A stretch of 37,840 bases of DNA. Origin: Lachnospiraceae bacterium. GTDB taxonomy: Bacteria > Bacillota > Clostridia > Lachnospirales > Lachnospiraceae. The translations under genes were made by a program, and so were the position numbers. Below, piece by piece: positions 17,894 to 26,125 of this stretch. Under the pieces are notes generated by a model that saw only the letters and a program-made list of their open reading frames with translations, had not been told where the DNA came from and did not search any database. Location: positions 1-37,840 of the forward strand of contig JAFYEL010000088.1 of the NCBI GenBank assembly GCA_017544285.1. Direction: 5' to 3'. Each line of letters opens with the position of its first letter. Positions within the stretch are counted from its first letter, which is position 1.

Positions 17894-18604
17894 TCAGCCA
17901 CCCAGATATGCCTTTCTCACAGAGTCATCCTTAAGCAGCTTCTCTCCCGTTCCGCTGGTGACTATGCGGCCTGTCTCAAGCACATAGGCACGGCTGGCGA
18001 TGGACAGGGCCATCTGGGCGTTCTGCTCCACCAGAAGTATGGTGGTACCGTTTTTGTTCAGAGTGGAAATGATCTCAAAGATCTGCTCCACCAGTATGGG
18101 GGCCAGTCCCATGGAAGGCTCGTCAAGCATCATCAGATCCGGCTTTGACATAAGGGACCTGCCCATGGCCAGCATCTGCTGCTCGCCTCCGGAAAGAGTT
18201 CCGGCGATCTGCTTGTAACGCTCCTTAAGTCTGGGGAACTGCTCATATACCATGTCCAGGGATGCGGCAATCTCTGCCGTGGGCCTGGAGTAGGCACCCA
18301 TCTCAAGATTTTCCTTTACAGTAAGCTCCTGGAAGATACGCCTGCCCTCGGGACAGAGTGACATGCCCTTCTTCACAAGCTTATGGGCCTCGATACCGGT
18401 AATGCTCTCACCCTTGAACTCTATGCTTCCCTTTGCGGGCTTTAAAAGTCCCGCCACGGTGTTCAGGGTGGTGGATTTTCCGGCGCCGTTGGCTCCGATG
18501 AGGGTGACTATCTCGCCCTCGTTTACCTCGAAGGATACCCCCTTTATGGCATGTATGCTGCCGTAATATACATGGAGGTCCTCAACCTTAAGTACTTTGC
18601 TCAT
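17894..18604 (-). CDS. livF: Branched-chain amino acid ABC transporter ATP-binding protein LivF
   Basis: One of the two ATPases of the high-affinity Leu/Ile/Val importer. The 236-residue product has Walker A GANGAGKST (37-45), signature LSGGEQQ (137-143) and Walker B LMMLDEPS (around 157-164), plus the LivF-typical GMSLCPEGRRIFQELTVKENL region. The ATG overlaps the livG stop by four bases (ATGA), with AGGAGG nine bases upstream. It is the last liv gene, followed without gap by ruvA. Confidence 0.96.
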   Translation of the reverse strand: MSKVLKVEDLHVYYGSIHAIKGVSFEVNEGEIVTLIGANGAGKSTTLNTVAGLLKPAKGSIEFKGESITGIEAHKLVKKGMSLCPEGRRIFQELTVKENLEMGAYSRPTAEIAASLDMVYEQFPRLKERYKQIAGTLSGGEQQMLAMGRSLMSKPDLMMLDEPSMGLAPILVEQIFEIISTLNKNGTTILLVEQNAQMALSIASRAYVLETGRIVTSGTGEKLLKDDSVRKAYLGG

Positions 18605-19503
18605 CGGTTCTTACCTCCTTTTTTACCGGGGTTCTTTTCCTCTTTGTTTTCCTTGTTTTTTCCGAGATATGCCTCAACCACCACGGGGTTGTTCTGGATC
18701 TCGGAGGGAGTGCCCTTGGCTATGATACGGCCGAAGTTCAGCACCACTATGCCCTCGCAGATACCCATGACAAGGTTCATGTCGTGCTCGATGAGCAGTA
18801 TGGCGATGCCGAAATCATCTCTGATCTTGCTGATGGTGTCCATGAGCTCAGAGGTCTCGGAGGGGTTCATGCCGGCTGCGGGCTCATCAAGGAGCAGTAC
18901 CTTGGGCTCAGTGGCAAGGGCCCTGACTATCTCAAGGCGGCGCTGTGCGCCGTAGGGAAGGGATCCCGCGGGAACATTGGCCTCATCCTGCATGTCAAAG
19001 ATGGAAAGCAGCTCCATGGCCTTTTCATGGGCCTGCTTCTCCTGCTTACGGTAGGCCGGAGTCCTGAAAACTCCCTGCCACATGCCGTAGTCGATGCTGT
19101 TGTGGAGACCGATCTTTACATTGTCCTCAACGGAAAGGCTGTCAAAGAGCCTTATGTTCTGGAAGGTTCTGGCAATGCCCGCCCGGTTCATCTGGGTGGT
19201 GGACATGCCTATGGTATCCTTGCCGCCAAGGAAGATGGTACCTCTGGTCTGCTGATATACCTTTGTGAGAAGGTTGAAAACCGTGGTCTTGCCGGCACCG
19301 TTGGGGCCGATTAGACCGGTTATCTCGTTTTTGCTCATACCCAGGTTAAAATCATCAACCGCAGTGAGTCCTCCGAAGTCGATGCCCAGATGGGTAGCCT
19401 CAAGTACAAGGGGTTCTCCCGCATTTCTCTCGGGAACGATATAAGGACTGGGTACGGAGACGAGCTTGACTTCCTGTTTTTTCTTAGCCTTGATCTCTGT
19501 CAT
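18601..19503 (-). CDS. livG: Branched-chain amino acid ABC transporter ATP-binding protein LivG
   Basis: The second ATPase of the Liv importer. The 300-residue product has Walker A GPNGAGKTT (66-74), the LivG-type signature LPYGAQRRLEIVRAL, and Walker B VLLLDEPAAGMNP. It is longer than usual at both ends, with about 30 extra N-terminal residues before the ATPase fold and a basic tail (NKENKEEKNPGKKGGKNR) after the common LG end. The start overlaps the livM stop by one base (TAATG) with AGGAGG seven bases upstream. Confidence 0.96.
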   Translation of the reverse strand: MTEIKAKKKQEVKLVSVPSPYIVPERNAGEPLVLEATHLGIDFGGLTAVDDFNLGMSKNEITGLIGPNGAGKTTVFNLLTKVYQQTRGTIFLGGKDTIGMSTTQMNRAGIARTFQNIRLFDSLSVEDNVKIGLHNSIDYGMWQGVFRTPAYRKQEKQAHEKAMELLSIFDMQDEANVPAGSLPYGAQRRLEIVRALATEPKVLLLDEPAAGMNPSETSELMDTISKIRDDFGIAILLIEHDMNLVMGICEGIVVLNFGRIIAKGTPSEIQNNPVVVEAYLGKNKENKEEKNPGKKGGKNR

Positions 19504-20549
19504 TATGCCGCCTCCTTTTTGGCCTTTTTACTGAAGAGCCCTTTTATAAAGGCTGAGGCCTTTTCATTGTTTGTGATGATCATTACAAGGATCAGCACTA
19601 TGGCGTAAACCAGCATTCTGTAATCCTGGAACTGTCTGAGGACCTCGGGAAGTACCGTGAGGATGATGGCAGCAATGATGGAACCGGTGAGGTTACCGAT
19701 ACCGCCCAGTACCACGAATACCAGGATGAGAATGGAGGTGTTAAAGTCGAATTTCTTGGGAACTACTGTGGAATAGTTCAGAGCGTAAAGGGCTCCCGCA
19801 GCACCCGCAAGGGCGGATGAGGTCACAAAAGCCATCATCTTGTACTTTGTGACGGGGATACCGCAGGCCTCTGCCGCTATCCTGTTGTCCCTGATGCCGG
19901 CGATGGCCCGGCCTGCCCTGCTGTTTACCAGATTCTGGATGATGAACAGGGTGATGACGATAAGGATTATGCCTGCAAGGAAGCTTGATATCTTTGTGAT
20001 ACCCAGGGCTCCCATGGGGCCGTTGATTATGGTGGTGCCTCCGGGCTCAAGACCCATAGAGGCCTCATCGGTAATGGAGAAATGAAGACCTCTTGAATCC
20101 ACACCGATGTACATACAGTTCATGATATTTTTGATGATCTCGCCGAAGGCCAGGGTCACAATGGCCAGGTAGTCGCCCCTGAGGCGGAGAACCGGAACTC
20201 CGATGAGAACTCCCGCTATGGCAGCAAGAACCGCACCTCCTGCTATGGCAAGTATCAGCCTTGCGGGGCCAAAGGGTACAAGGTTTTTAAGACTTGAAGC
20301 TATGATAACTCCGGTAAAGGCTCCGACACTCATAAAGCCGGCATGCCCCAGTGAAAGCTCACCTGAAAAGCCTACCACAAGGTTTAATGCCAGGGCCATG
20401 ACCACATAGGCACAGATAGGCACCAGCAGTCCCTGGAGTGAATTGGTCAGCACCTTAGCAGATGCAAGTATCTGAAATATGATATAGAGGACTATCACCA
20501 AGCCATAGTTGATAAAGCCCTTTATGGAATGTTTTGATAATTTTTTCAT
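19503..20549 (-). CDS. livM: Branched-chain amino acid ABC transporter permease LivM
   Basis: One of two membrane permeases of the importer. The 348-residue product has about nine to ten hydrophobic segments and the family pattern: GFSGELSLGHAGFMSVGAF near residues 65-85, RLRGDYLAIVTLAFGEI near 125, the cytoplasmic EAA-like loop GRAIAGIRDNRIAAEACGI near 215-235, and VVLGGIGNLTGSIIAA near 285. ATG 20549 overlaps the livH stop by one base (TGATG). A GTG three bases earlier is an alternative that would give a GTGA overlap. Confidence 0.95.
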   Translation of the reverse strand: MKKLSKHSIKGFINYGLVIVLYIIFQILASAKVLTNSLQGLLVPICAYVVMALALNLVVGFSGELSLGHAGFMSVGAFTGVIIASSLKNLVPFGPARLILAIAGGAVLAAIAGVLIGVPVLRLRGDYLAIVTLAFGEIIKNIMNCMYIGVDSRGLHFSITDEASMGLEPGGTTIINGPMGALGITKISSFLAGIILIVITLFIIQNLVNSRAGRAIAGIRDNRIAAEACGIPVTKYKMMAFVTSSALAGAAGALYALNYSTVVPKKFDFNTSILILVFVVLGGIGNLTGSIIAAIILTVLPEVLRQFQDYRMLVYAIVLILVMIITNNEKASAFIKGLFSKKAKKEAA

Positions 20550-21418
20550 CACACTTTCTCCGTAAGCTTTCTGCCCAGAAGTCCCGTAGGCTTAACAATG
20601 AGCACAACTATGAGCACCGCAAAAACTATGGCATCCGACAGCTGGGTGGAAACGTAAGCCTTTGCAAAGATCTCTATAACACCAAGCAGTATACCGCCAA
20701 GCATGGCGCCGGGGATGGAACCTATCCCGCCGAATACGGCTGCGGTAAAAGCCTTGATTCCGGGCATTGCGCCGGTGGTGGGCATCAGTGTGGGGTATGC
20801 GCTGCAAAGAAGAACTCCCGCCACTGCAGCCAGACCGGAGCCTATGGCAAAGGTAACGGATATGGTGGAGTTTACATTGATACCCATGAGGGCCGCCGCT
20901 CCCCTGTCCTCGGATACTGCCCTCATGGCCTTGCCCATCTTTGTCTTTTCGGTGAAGAAGGTAAGGGCCAGCATAATGACAATACAGGATGCGATGGTCA
21001 CCAGGGCAACGGAAGTTACCACGCTGTCCCCGACCTGCACCTGAGGAAGATCAAAGAGATTGGGGAAGGCCTTGGGGTTTGAACTCCAGATGAGCAGAGC
21101 CGCATTCTGAAGGAAATAGGAAACACCTATGGCCGTGATCAGCACCGCCAGCGAGCTGGCTCCCCTCAGAGGCTTGTATGCAAGCTTTTCAACCACTATT
21201 CCCAGGATGGTGCACACCAGCATAGAAAAAAGAACGGATGTCAGCGGTCCAAAGCCCATATATGAAGTGGAGCAGTATGCCATGTATCCGCCCACCATAA
21301 TGACATCTCCGTGAGCAAAATTAAGCATCTTTGCTATGCCGTATACCATTGTGTAACCCAGGGCGATTATAGCGTACACCGCTCCCAGGCTTATCCCGTT
21401 TATCAGATAGGAAACCAT
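20549..21418 (-). CDS. livH: Branched-chain amino acid ABC transporter permease LivH
   Basis: The partner permease of LivM. The 289-residue, strongly hydrophobic product has MVYGIAKMLNFAHGDVIMVGGYMA at residues ~27-50 in its conserved N-terminal part. The coupling loop KMGKAMRAVSEDRGAAALMGIN lies near 175-195, and VFGGIGSIPGAMLGG near 230-245, as in the family. ATG 21418 has AGAGG six bases upstream. It is separated from livJ by 77 bases that contain a GC-rich hairpin. Confidence 0.96.
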   Translation of the reverse strand: MVSYLINGISLGAVYAIIALGYTMVYGIAKMLNFAHGDVIMVGGYMAYCSTSYMGFGPLTSVLFSMLVCTILGIVVEKLAYKPLRGASSLAVLITAIGVSYFLQNAALLIWSSNPKAFPNLFDLPQVQVGDSVVTSVALVTIASCIVIMLALTFFTEKTKMGKAMRAVSEDRGAAALMGINVNSTISVTFAIGSGLAAVAGVLLCSAYPTLMPTTGAMPGIKAFTAAVFGGIGSIPGAMLGGILLGVIEIFAKAYVSTQLSDAIVFAVLIVVLIVKPTGLLGRKLTEKV

Positions 21419-21443
21419 ACCATACCTCTATAATACTGCGTCA

Positions 21444-21468
21444 GGGGCACATGCAGCGCACGTGCCCC
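21444..21468 (-). promoter_or_regulatory. Intercistronic hairpin between livJ and livH
   Basis: An 11-bp stem with one A-C mismatch (GGGGCAC core) and a 3-base loop, with no U-tract after it. Such hairpins behind binding-protein genes often protect the upstream mRNA from 3' decay and so favour more binding protein than permease. That role is inferred. Confidence 0.6.
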
Positions 21469-21495
21469 GTAACAATCCTGTCATACTGCCGCAAA

Positions 21496-22740
21496 TTAAA
21501 GTCCTACATATACTCCGTTCTTGATTACAACGGCCTTGGGCGCCTTGTTTACCTCGCCCTCTGCGTTCCAGGTCATGCCCTCGCCTGTGATGCCGTCAAC
21601 TGAGAATGAAGGATCGGAGAATACTCCGATGAGGATCTCACAGAGCTCATCGTAGCTCTTGCCGGTGACATCAAGACCGCCGTTCTTGTCGGCATAGTAC
21701 TTGAGTGCCTCGCGGATAGCATATACACAGTCATATCCGTCAGCAGCGAACTGTGAAGGAGTGTCGGTATACTTCTCTTCGTACTTGGAAACGAAGTTCT
21801 TTGTCCTCTCGTCCTCTGCGTCTGCGGAGAAGGGAGTAAGGAGCATAACGCCCTCTGCAAGGCTGGTGTCGAAGCCCTCGAGAGTAAGGATACCGTCCAT
21901 ACCGTCCACGCCGAATACCTTTACATCGTAACCTGTGGAGGCTGCCTGCTGAAGGATCAGTGATGCGGGTGTGTAGTAGATGGGAAGGAACAGAAGGTCT
22001 GCTCCGTTGCTCTGTGCGTCGGAAAGCTGTACAGAGAAATCGTTTGCGGTATCGTCGGTGAAGGTGGTGGTTGATACGATCTCAAGACCTACGCTTGCAG
22101 CCTCGTCAACGAACTTCTGATAGATACCGGTTGAATATGCGTCGGAGTTGTTGTAGATGATGGCCACCTTTTCTCCGATGCCGTTATCCTTGATGTACTT
22201 AGCGGATGCGCTTCCCTGGTTGGGGTCTGAGAAGCAGAGCTGGAATACATTGTCATTGCCCTCTGTCACGGAAGTGGATGAAGCAGAAGGGGTGAGCATG
22301 AAGAGACGGTCTGAATAAGCCTCTGCTGCTACTGCGATACAGGGTGTGGTGGTAACGCTTCCCACGATGGCCTGAACACCCCAATCCTTAAGGTTGTTAT
22401 AAGCGTTAACGGACTTCTCGGCATCATGCTCGTCGTCCTCGCCCTGGTACTCGATGGTAAAGCCCGAGCCCTCGGCGTTGATCTCGTCAACTGCGATCTG
22501 TGCTGCGTTGTGAACCGCATTTCCGTAGATAGCTGCTGCGCCGGTAAGGGGTCCGATCATACCCATCTTAAGGGTTCCGGTAAGGCCGCCCGATCCGGTG
22601 CTTGCTGCTCCTTCGGAGCCGGTCTCGGTCTTTGCTTCGGTGTTGTCTGCGGGTGCAGATCCGGTGTTTGCTGCTCCGCCGCAGGCCGTAAGGGATACGG
22701 TCATTGATGCGGCAAGCATTAGTGCTAATAGTTTCTTCAT
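21496..22740 (-). CDS. livJ: Branched-chain amino acid ABC transporter substrate-binding lipoprotein
   Basis: Extracellular binding lipoprotein that delivers branched-chain amino acids (or related ligands) to LivHMGF. The 414-residue product has a lipoprotein signal with lipobox LTAC and acylated Cys20. A Gly/Ser/Thr/Glu-rich linker (about 21-50) and a type I periplasmic-binding fold follow (GTLKMGMIGPLTGAAAIYGN start, NDVFQLCFSDPNQGSASAKYI-like region, KVAIIYNNSDAYSTG). Strong AGGAGG lies eight bases before the ATG. It is first in the operon, behind a strong promoter and a terminator-like leader hairpin. The exact ligand is inferred from the operon. Confidence 0.95.
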   Translation of the reverse strand: MKKLLALMLAASMTVSLTACGGAANTGSAPADNTEAKTETGSEGAASTGSGGLTGTLKMGMIGPLTGAAAIYGNAVHNAAQIAVDEINAEGSGFTIEYQGEDDEHDAEKSVNAYNNLKDWGVQAIVGSVTTTPCIAVAAEAYSDRLFMLTPSASSTSVTEGNDNVFQLCFSDPNQGSASAKYIKDNGIGEKVAIIYNNSDAYSTGIYQKFVDEAASVGLEIVSTTTFTDDTANDFSVQLSDAQSNGADLLFLPIYYTPASLILQQAASTGYDVKVFGVDGMDGILTLEGFDTSLAEGVMLLTPFSADAEDERTKNFVSKYEEKYTDTPSQFAADGYDCVYAIREALKYYADKNGGLDVTGKSYDELCEILIGVFSDPSFSVDGITGEGMTWNAEGEVNKAPKAVVIKNGVYVGL

Positions 22741-22772
22741 AACAATTTCCTCCTCTTGGTTATTGTTCTATA

Positions 22773-22801
22773 CAAAAACGGCACACCCGGAGGCGTACCG
22801 T
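22773..22801 (-). terminator. Intrinsic terminator in the livJ leader (possible attenuator)
   Basis: On the minus strand a 10-bp stem (ACGGTACGCC with GGTGTGCCGT, two G-U pairs) and a 4-base loop run into TTTTTGT. It lies downstream of the livJ promoter and upstream of the livJ ribosome binding site, so it could attenuate livJ transcription. It could also end transcripts from the chemoreceptor gene. No anti-terminator was found by eye. Confidence 0.7.
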
Positions 22802-22821
22802 CTTTGGCAATACCTTTGTAC

Positions 22822-22850
22822 ATTTTAGTAGAATGAAGTCATTTTGTCAA
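22822..22850 (-). promoter_or_regulatory. Sigma-A type promoter for the livJ operon
   Basis: Perfect -35 TTGACA (22850-22845), 17-base spacer, -10 TAAAAT (22827-22822, one mismatch). The predicted start near 22815 gives a leader of about 75 bases. It lies between the chemoreceptor stop codon and the leader terminator. Confidence 0.85.
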
Positions 22851-22869
22851 GGATAGGATTACATAATAT

Positions 22870-24954
22870 TTACTTTAGCTTAAATGAATCCACTATAGTC
22901 TTGAGATCCGAGGAGACATCATGCTGGCTCTGGGCCATGGAAGAGATATCCTCTACCATTCTGTTTACCTCTTCCACGGTATCCGTAACCTCGGCCGATG
23001 ACTCCGCCGTCTCGTTTGCACTGTCGGCAATGGATGCCACCGCATCATTTACCTGATCCATGGATTCGCGGATGTTGTCTACCATCTCTGATATCCTGGA
23101 GGTGAGATCACCGAAGGACTGGGCGTCCTCACCGTACCTGTGGCCCATCTCGATGAAGCCCTCGTAGTCGGGAGTGACGGTGTCCTTGACGAATTTAAGC
23201 AGTCCGGTGGAGCTGTTGTCGAGATCCGTGAAGGCCTGCTGAATACCGCCTATGGTGTGCTTGATCTGATCCACGGTGGATGCCGTATCCGTGGCAAGCT
23301 TGTTTATCTCGGATGCAACTACCGCAAAGCCGCGGCCATGCTCTCCGGCCCTGGCTGCCTCGATGGAGGCATTGAGGGAAAGGAGGTTGATCTCTTCCGC
23401 TATATCTGCTATGGAATCGGCCAGAGTGCCGATCTCGTTGATGACGGATGCCTTGCTGCTGGCCTCCTCAAGCTCACGGCCTCTCTCGTCGGCTATCCTG
23501 ATGGCGTTGTCGCAGGACTTTCTGGAATCTGCCTGGATCTTTTCGGCTCTCTTCAGGATCTGCTTAACCTCATCCATGGTGGCCCTGGTCTCTTCAGCCA
23601 GACGGCCCACGGAGGCGTTGACCTCGTTTGCGGATGCGGAAACCTCCTGGGTAGCCGCTCCGGTGTTGGTCATGGCGTCATTAACCTTGACCATGGAACC
23701 GCGGATGCTGGAGAAGCGCTGGGTCAGATCATCCGCCACCTTTGCAAGCTGCTTGGAAGATTCGTTGACCTGCACCGAACCGTTGGAGATGTTCCGGATA
23801 ACGGAGCTGTTGTTTTCGTACATGGTGTTGAGTGACTCGGACATCTGTCCTATCTCATCCGAGCTTCCCACCGTAATCATGTCTACGGTGAAATCACCGC
23901 CTGCAAGGTGCTTTGCAAACTGCTTTACCCTGTCGATGGACTTTGCTATGCCGCCGGCGATGAAAATTATGATGAGTGAGCAGATCACGATGGCGATCAC
24001 AAGTATGATCAGCGCGGTGCGTATGATCCTGTTCACCGGTGCGTTGATCTCGGAAACGGGCATAACCAGCAGAAGCTTCCAGTCAACCTTGGGAACCGTG
24101 CCGTAGTAAGCCCTGTACTCTCCGTCGCTGTCCTTAAAGCTCGTCTCACCGCTGCTGCCGGAAAAGACAGCTGACGCCACGGATGAAATAGGGGATGAAT
24201 CCTGGGAGATCTTTACGGCGCTCTGAACCTTTGAGATATCCTTTGTGTAGATGTAGGTGCCGTCGGTGGTAAGAAGGTTTGCATAGCCCTTTTCGCCCAC
24301 CTTTATGGAGCCCATCATCCGGGAAATGGTGTCAAGGCTGATATCAACGGTAACGCAGCCTATGTAAGCCCCGTCTCCGTTAAAGATGGGTGCGCTGCAG
24401 CTGGCCATTATGACTCCGCTGCCGGGATCGTAATAGGGATCCGTGATGATGGCATCGAGAGTGGTAAGGGCCTTTGCGTTTAAATAATACTCCTGGTTGA
24501 AGTAATCGTACTCGGCGTTTGAATACTGCCAGTCTTCAACTATATCGGAACCGTCCTTGTACCAGTAGGGACCCACATACTGTTCTCCGAAATATGCGGC
24601 GTCACCTGTGTACACTTCGGGTTCAAACCAGATACCGCTTCCCATGATCAGGTCATCGGAATTGATGGTCTGGGAGAATACTTCCTTATATGTACCGATC
24701 TTTGTGATCCTGTAGGTCTGTGAAACAAAAATGGAAAGATCGACAGCCGCTTTTCTGACCTTTTCAAGCTTGCTGTCCACCATGCTGGTGTTTTCGTTTA
24801 GAGCGGCGGTGAGTCTGTCACCCACCTCCGATGAGATGGCTTTATTAGCCATGGTAGAACTTGCGTAAGTAACGATGATCAGTGCGATAAGCACCACCGG
24901 AACTATGGATAAAATAAGCTTTTCGCGGATTCCCAAACCGTTTTTCTTCTCCAT
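22870..24954 (-). CDS. Methyl-accepting chemotaxis protein with extracellular Cache domain
   Basis: A 694-residue transmembrane chemoreceptor. TM1 lies at about residues 12-33. The extracellular dCache-like ligand domain (about 35-300) shows the typical [29 protein letters not shown] and [12 protein letters not shown] patterns in pieces. TM2 is at about 304-330, a HAMP domain follows, and a long cytoplasmic coiled coil carries the conserved hairpin tip [28 protein letters not shown]. No C-terminal CheR/CheB-binding pentapeptide is present (ends DSFKLK). Adjacent to the liv operon, but with no proof of a shared ligand. The gene implies that the organism is motile. GGAGG lies seven bases before the ATG; no sigma-D promoter was seen. 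Confidence 0.95.
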   Translation of the reverse strand: MEKKNGLGIREKLILSIVPVVLIALIIVTYASSTMANKAISSEVGDRLTAALNENTSMVDSKLEKVRKAAVDLSIFVSQTYRITKIGTYKEVFSQTINSDDLIMGSGIWFEPEVYTGDAAYFGEQYVGPYWYKDGSDIVEDWQYSNAEYDYFNQEYYLNAKALTTLDAIITDPYYDPGSGVIMASCSAPIFNGDGAYIGCVTVDISLDTISRMMGSIKVGEKGYANLLTTDGTYIYTKDISKVQSAVKISQDSSPISSVASAVFSGSSGETSFKDSDGEYRAYYGTVPKVDWKLLLVMPVSEINAPVNRIIRTALIILVIAIVICSLIIIFIAGGIAKSIDRVKQFAKHLAGGDFTVDMITVGSSDEIGQMSESLNTMYENNSSVIRNISNGSVQVNESSKQLAKVADDLTQRFSSIRGSMVKVNDAMTNTGAATQEVSASANEVNASVGRLAEETRATMDEVKQILKRAEKIQADSRKSCDNAIRIADERGRELEEASSKASVINEIGTLADSIADIAEEINLLSLNASIEAARAGEHGRGFAVVASEINKLATDTASTVDQIKHTIGGIQQAFTDLDNSSTGLLKFVKDTVTPDYEGFIEMGHRYGEDAQSFGDLTSRISEMVDNIRESMDQVNDAVASIADSANETAESSAEVTDTVEEVNRMVEDISSMAQSQHDVSSDLKTIVDSFKLK

Positions 24955-24999
24955 AAAGTACCCTCCGTTTCATGCGAGACGATAGTTTCCTGTGATAAT

Positions 25000-25036
25000 A
25001 ACAAAGGCGCCCGGCACCTGGCCGGACGCCTGTTAT
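25000..25036 (-). terminator. Probable terminator after the alanine-rich gene
   Basis: On the minus strand a 10-bp GC stem (GGCGTCCGGC with GCCGGGCGCC, one G-U pair) and 5-base loop, flanked by AACA/TGTT and followed by TTTGTTATT. The U-tract is interrupted, so read-through into the chemoreceptor gene is possible. Confidence 0.6.
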
Positions 25037-25048
25037 CAACAGATCATA

Positions 25049-26032
25049 TTAGATTGCAAGTGCGCTTGCGAGTGCTGCCTTTGCTGCTGCAAGAGCTGCT
25101 GCGTAAGCTGCCTCTGCCTTAGCCTTTGCGGTAGCGTTTGCGCCGTCAGCTGCTACTGAAGCTGCCTGGCCGTAAGCTGCGTCTGCTGCTGCCTTAGCTG
25201 CGCCTGCAGCCTTGGTAGCTGCTGCCTGTGCTGCGAAGTAAGCGTTCTTTGCTGCCTGAACTGCCTGTGCATCACTGGGATCAGCCTTGTACATATCGTT
25301 CTTGGCATCAAGAGCTGCCTTCTCTGCTGCTGCTGCTGCGCTGCTTGCATCGCCGGCGATCTTAGCTGCCTTCTCTGCTGCCTTAGCTGCGTCCTTAGCT
25401 GCGTCTGCTGCAACCTTTGCTGCCTTCTTTGCTGCTGCGTCTGCTGCCTTAGCTGCATTATCAGCTGCCTTAAGTGCCTTCTCATACTCGGCAACCTTTG
25501 CCTTGTAAGCTGCCTCTGCCTGTGCTGCTGCCTTCTTTGCTGCGTCTGCTGCAAAAGCTGCCTCAGCGTCTGCCTTCTTCTGTGCTTCCTTAGCTGCGAT
25601 AGCCTCAGCCTCTGCCTTTGCATCTGCTGCTGCCTCTTCAGCCTCTGCCTTTGCCTTTGCTGCTGCCTCTGCTGCTGCGATCTCAGCCTTAAGCTTGTCA
25701 TCAGCTGCCTTAGCCTCAGCCTCAGCCTTTGCTATTCTTTCCTCCTCAGCAAGCTTAGCTGCTTCGATCTCAGCCTCAAGCTTTTCCTTAGCTTCCTTAG
25801 CTGCTACCTTTTCGGCCTCTTTCTTAGCTTTAGCGGCTGCCTTTGCCTCCTCAGCTTCCTTCTTAGCCTTTTCCTCGGCTTCCTTCTTTTCCTGCTCAGC
25901 CTTTATTTCAGCTTCGGTCTTTGTCTTTGCATATACAGGTACTACGCTGGTAACGGTTGTGCTGAGTACCATCATGCCTGTGGCGGCAGCGATGATAGCT
26001 CTGTTTAAACTGCTCTTGCTTGTAAGTCTCAT
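25049..26032 (-). CDS. Secreted alanine-rich helical protein
   Basis: A 327-residue product with a clear signal peptide (MRLTSKSS..., hydrophobic core, cleavage near VYA before KTK). The mature part is almost entirely Ala, Lys, Glu and Asp. The first half (~130 residues) is a charged Glu/Lys/Ala helix; the second half has more Ala, with heptad-like spacing such as AADAAKD and AAKAAEK. A single helix breaker, ADPSD, could form a hairpin of two long helices. No cell-wall sorting signal, membrane anchor or catalytic motif is seen. It resembles TolA-like linkers or alanine coiled coils in composition only; function unknown. ATG 26032 has AGGAGG upstream; an earlier TTG is disfavoured. It has its own promoter and terminator. 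Confidence 0.85.
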   Translation of the reverse strand: MRLTSKSSLNRAIIAAATGMMVLSTTVTSVVPVYAKTKTEAEIKAEQEKKEAEEKAKKEAEEAKAAAKAKKEAEKVAAKEAKEKLEAEIEAAKLAEEERIAKAEAEAKAADDKLKAEIAAAEAAAKAKAEAEEAAADAKAEAEAIAAKEAQKKADAEAAFAADAAKKAAAQAEAAYKAKVAEYEKALKAADNAAKAADAAAKKAAKVAADAAKDAAKAAEKAAKIAGDASSAAAAAEKAALDAKNDMYKADPSDAQAVQAAKNAYFAAQAAATKAAGAAKAAADAAYGQAASVAADGANATAKAKAEAAYAAALAAAKAALASALAI

Positions 26033-26089
26033 AATGACTCCTCCTAACAAAAAAATAAATTAAACAACGACAGTTGTTCATCAAACCAA

Positions 26090-26118
26090 ATGATATCACA
26101 ACATATTACGGATTTCAA
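26090..26118 (-). promoter_or_regulatory. Promoter of the alanine-rich secreted protein gene
   Basis: TTGAAA (26118-26113), 17-base spacer, TATCAT (26095-26090), with a TG one base before the -10 (extended -10). The leader contains a small AACAAC/GTTGTT hairpin (26063-26078) and then a long T-run on the minus strand just before the ribosome binding site. Confidence 0.65.
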
Positions 26119-26125
26119 CGTTTTT

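Noticed and set aside
17264-18148. Plus-strand open frame (294 codons) antisense to ruvA and livF
   Set aside because: Both minus-strand genes are clearly real and in operon context; the antisense translation is Cys/His/Gly-rich shadow sequence.
22741-22870. T-box or amino acid riboswitch upstream of livJ
   Set aside because: The leader is only about 75 bases and shows a single hairpin; no T-box core sequence or specifier loop could be found.
25153-25701. Minus-strand Gln/Arg-rich open frame inside the alanine-rich gene
   Set aside because: Frame-shifted reading of GCT/GCA/GCC codons gives CAG/CAA runs; the alanine frame has the signal peptide, promoter and ribosome binding site.
25049-25720. 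CTG/GCT trinucleotide repeat tract
   Set aside because: The repeats are imperfect and explained by alanine codons; no long pure array is present.
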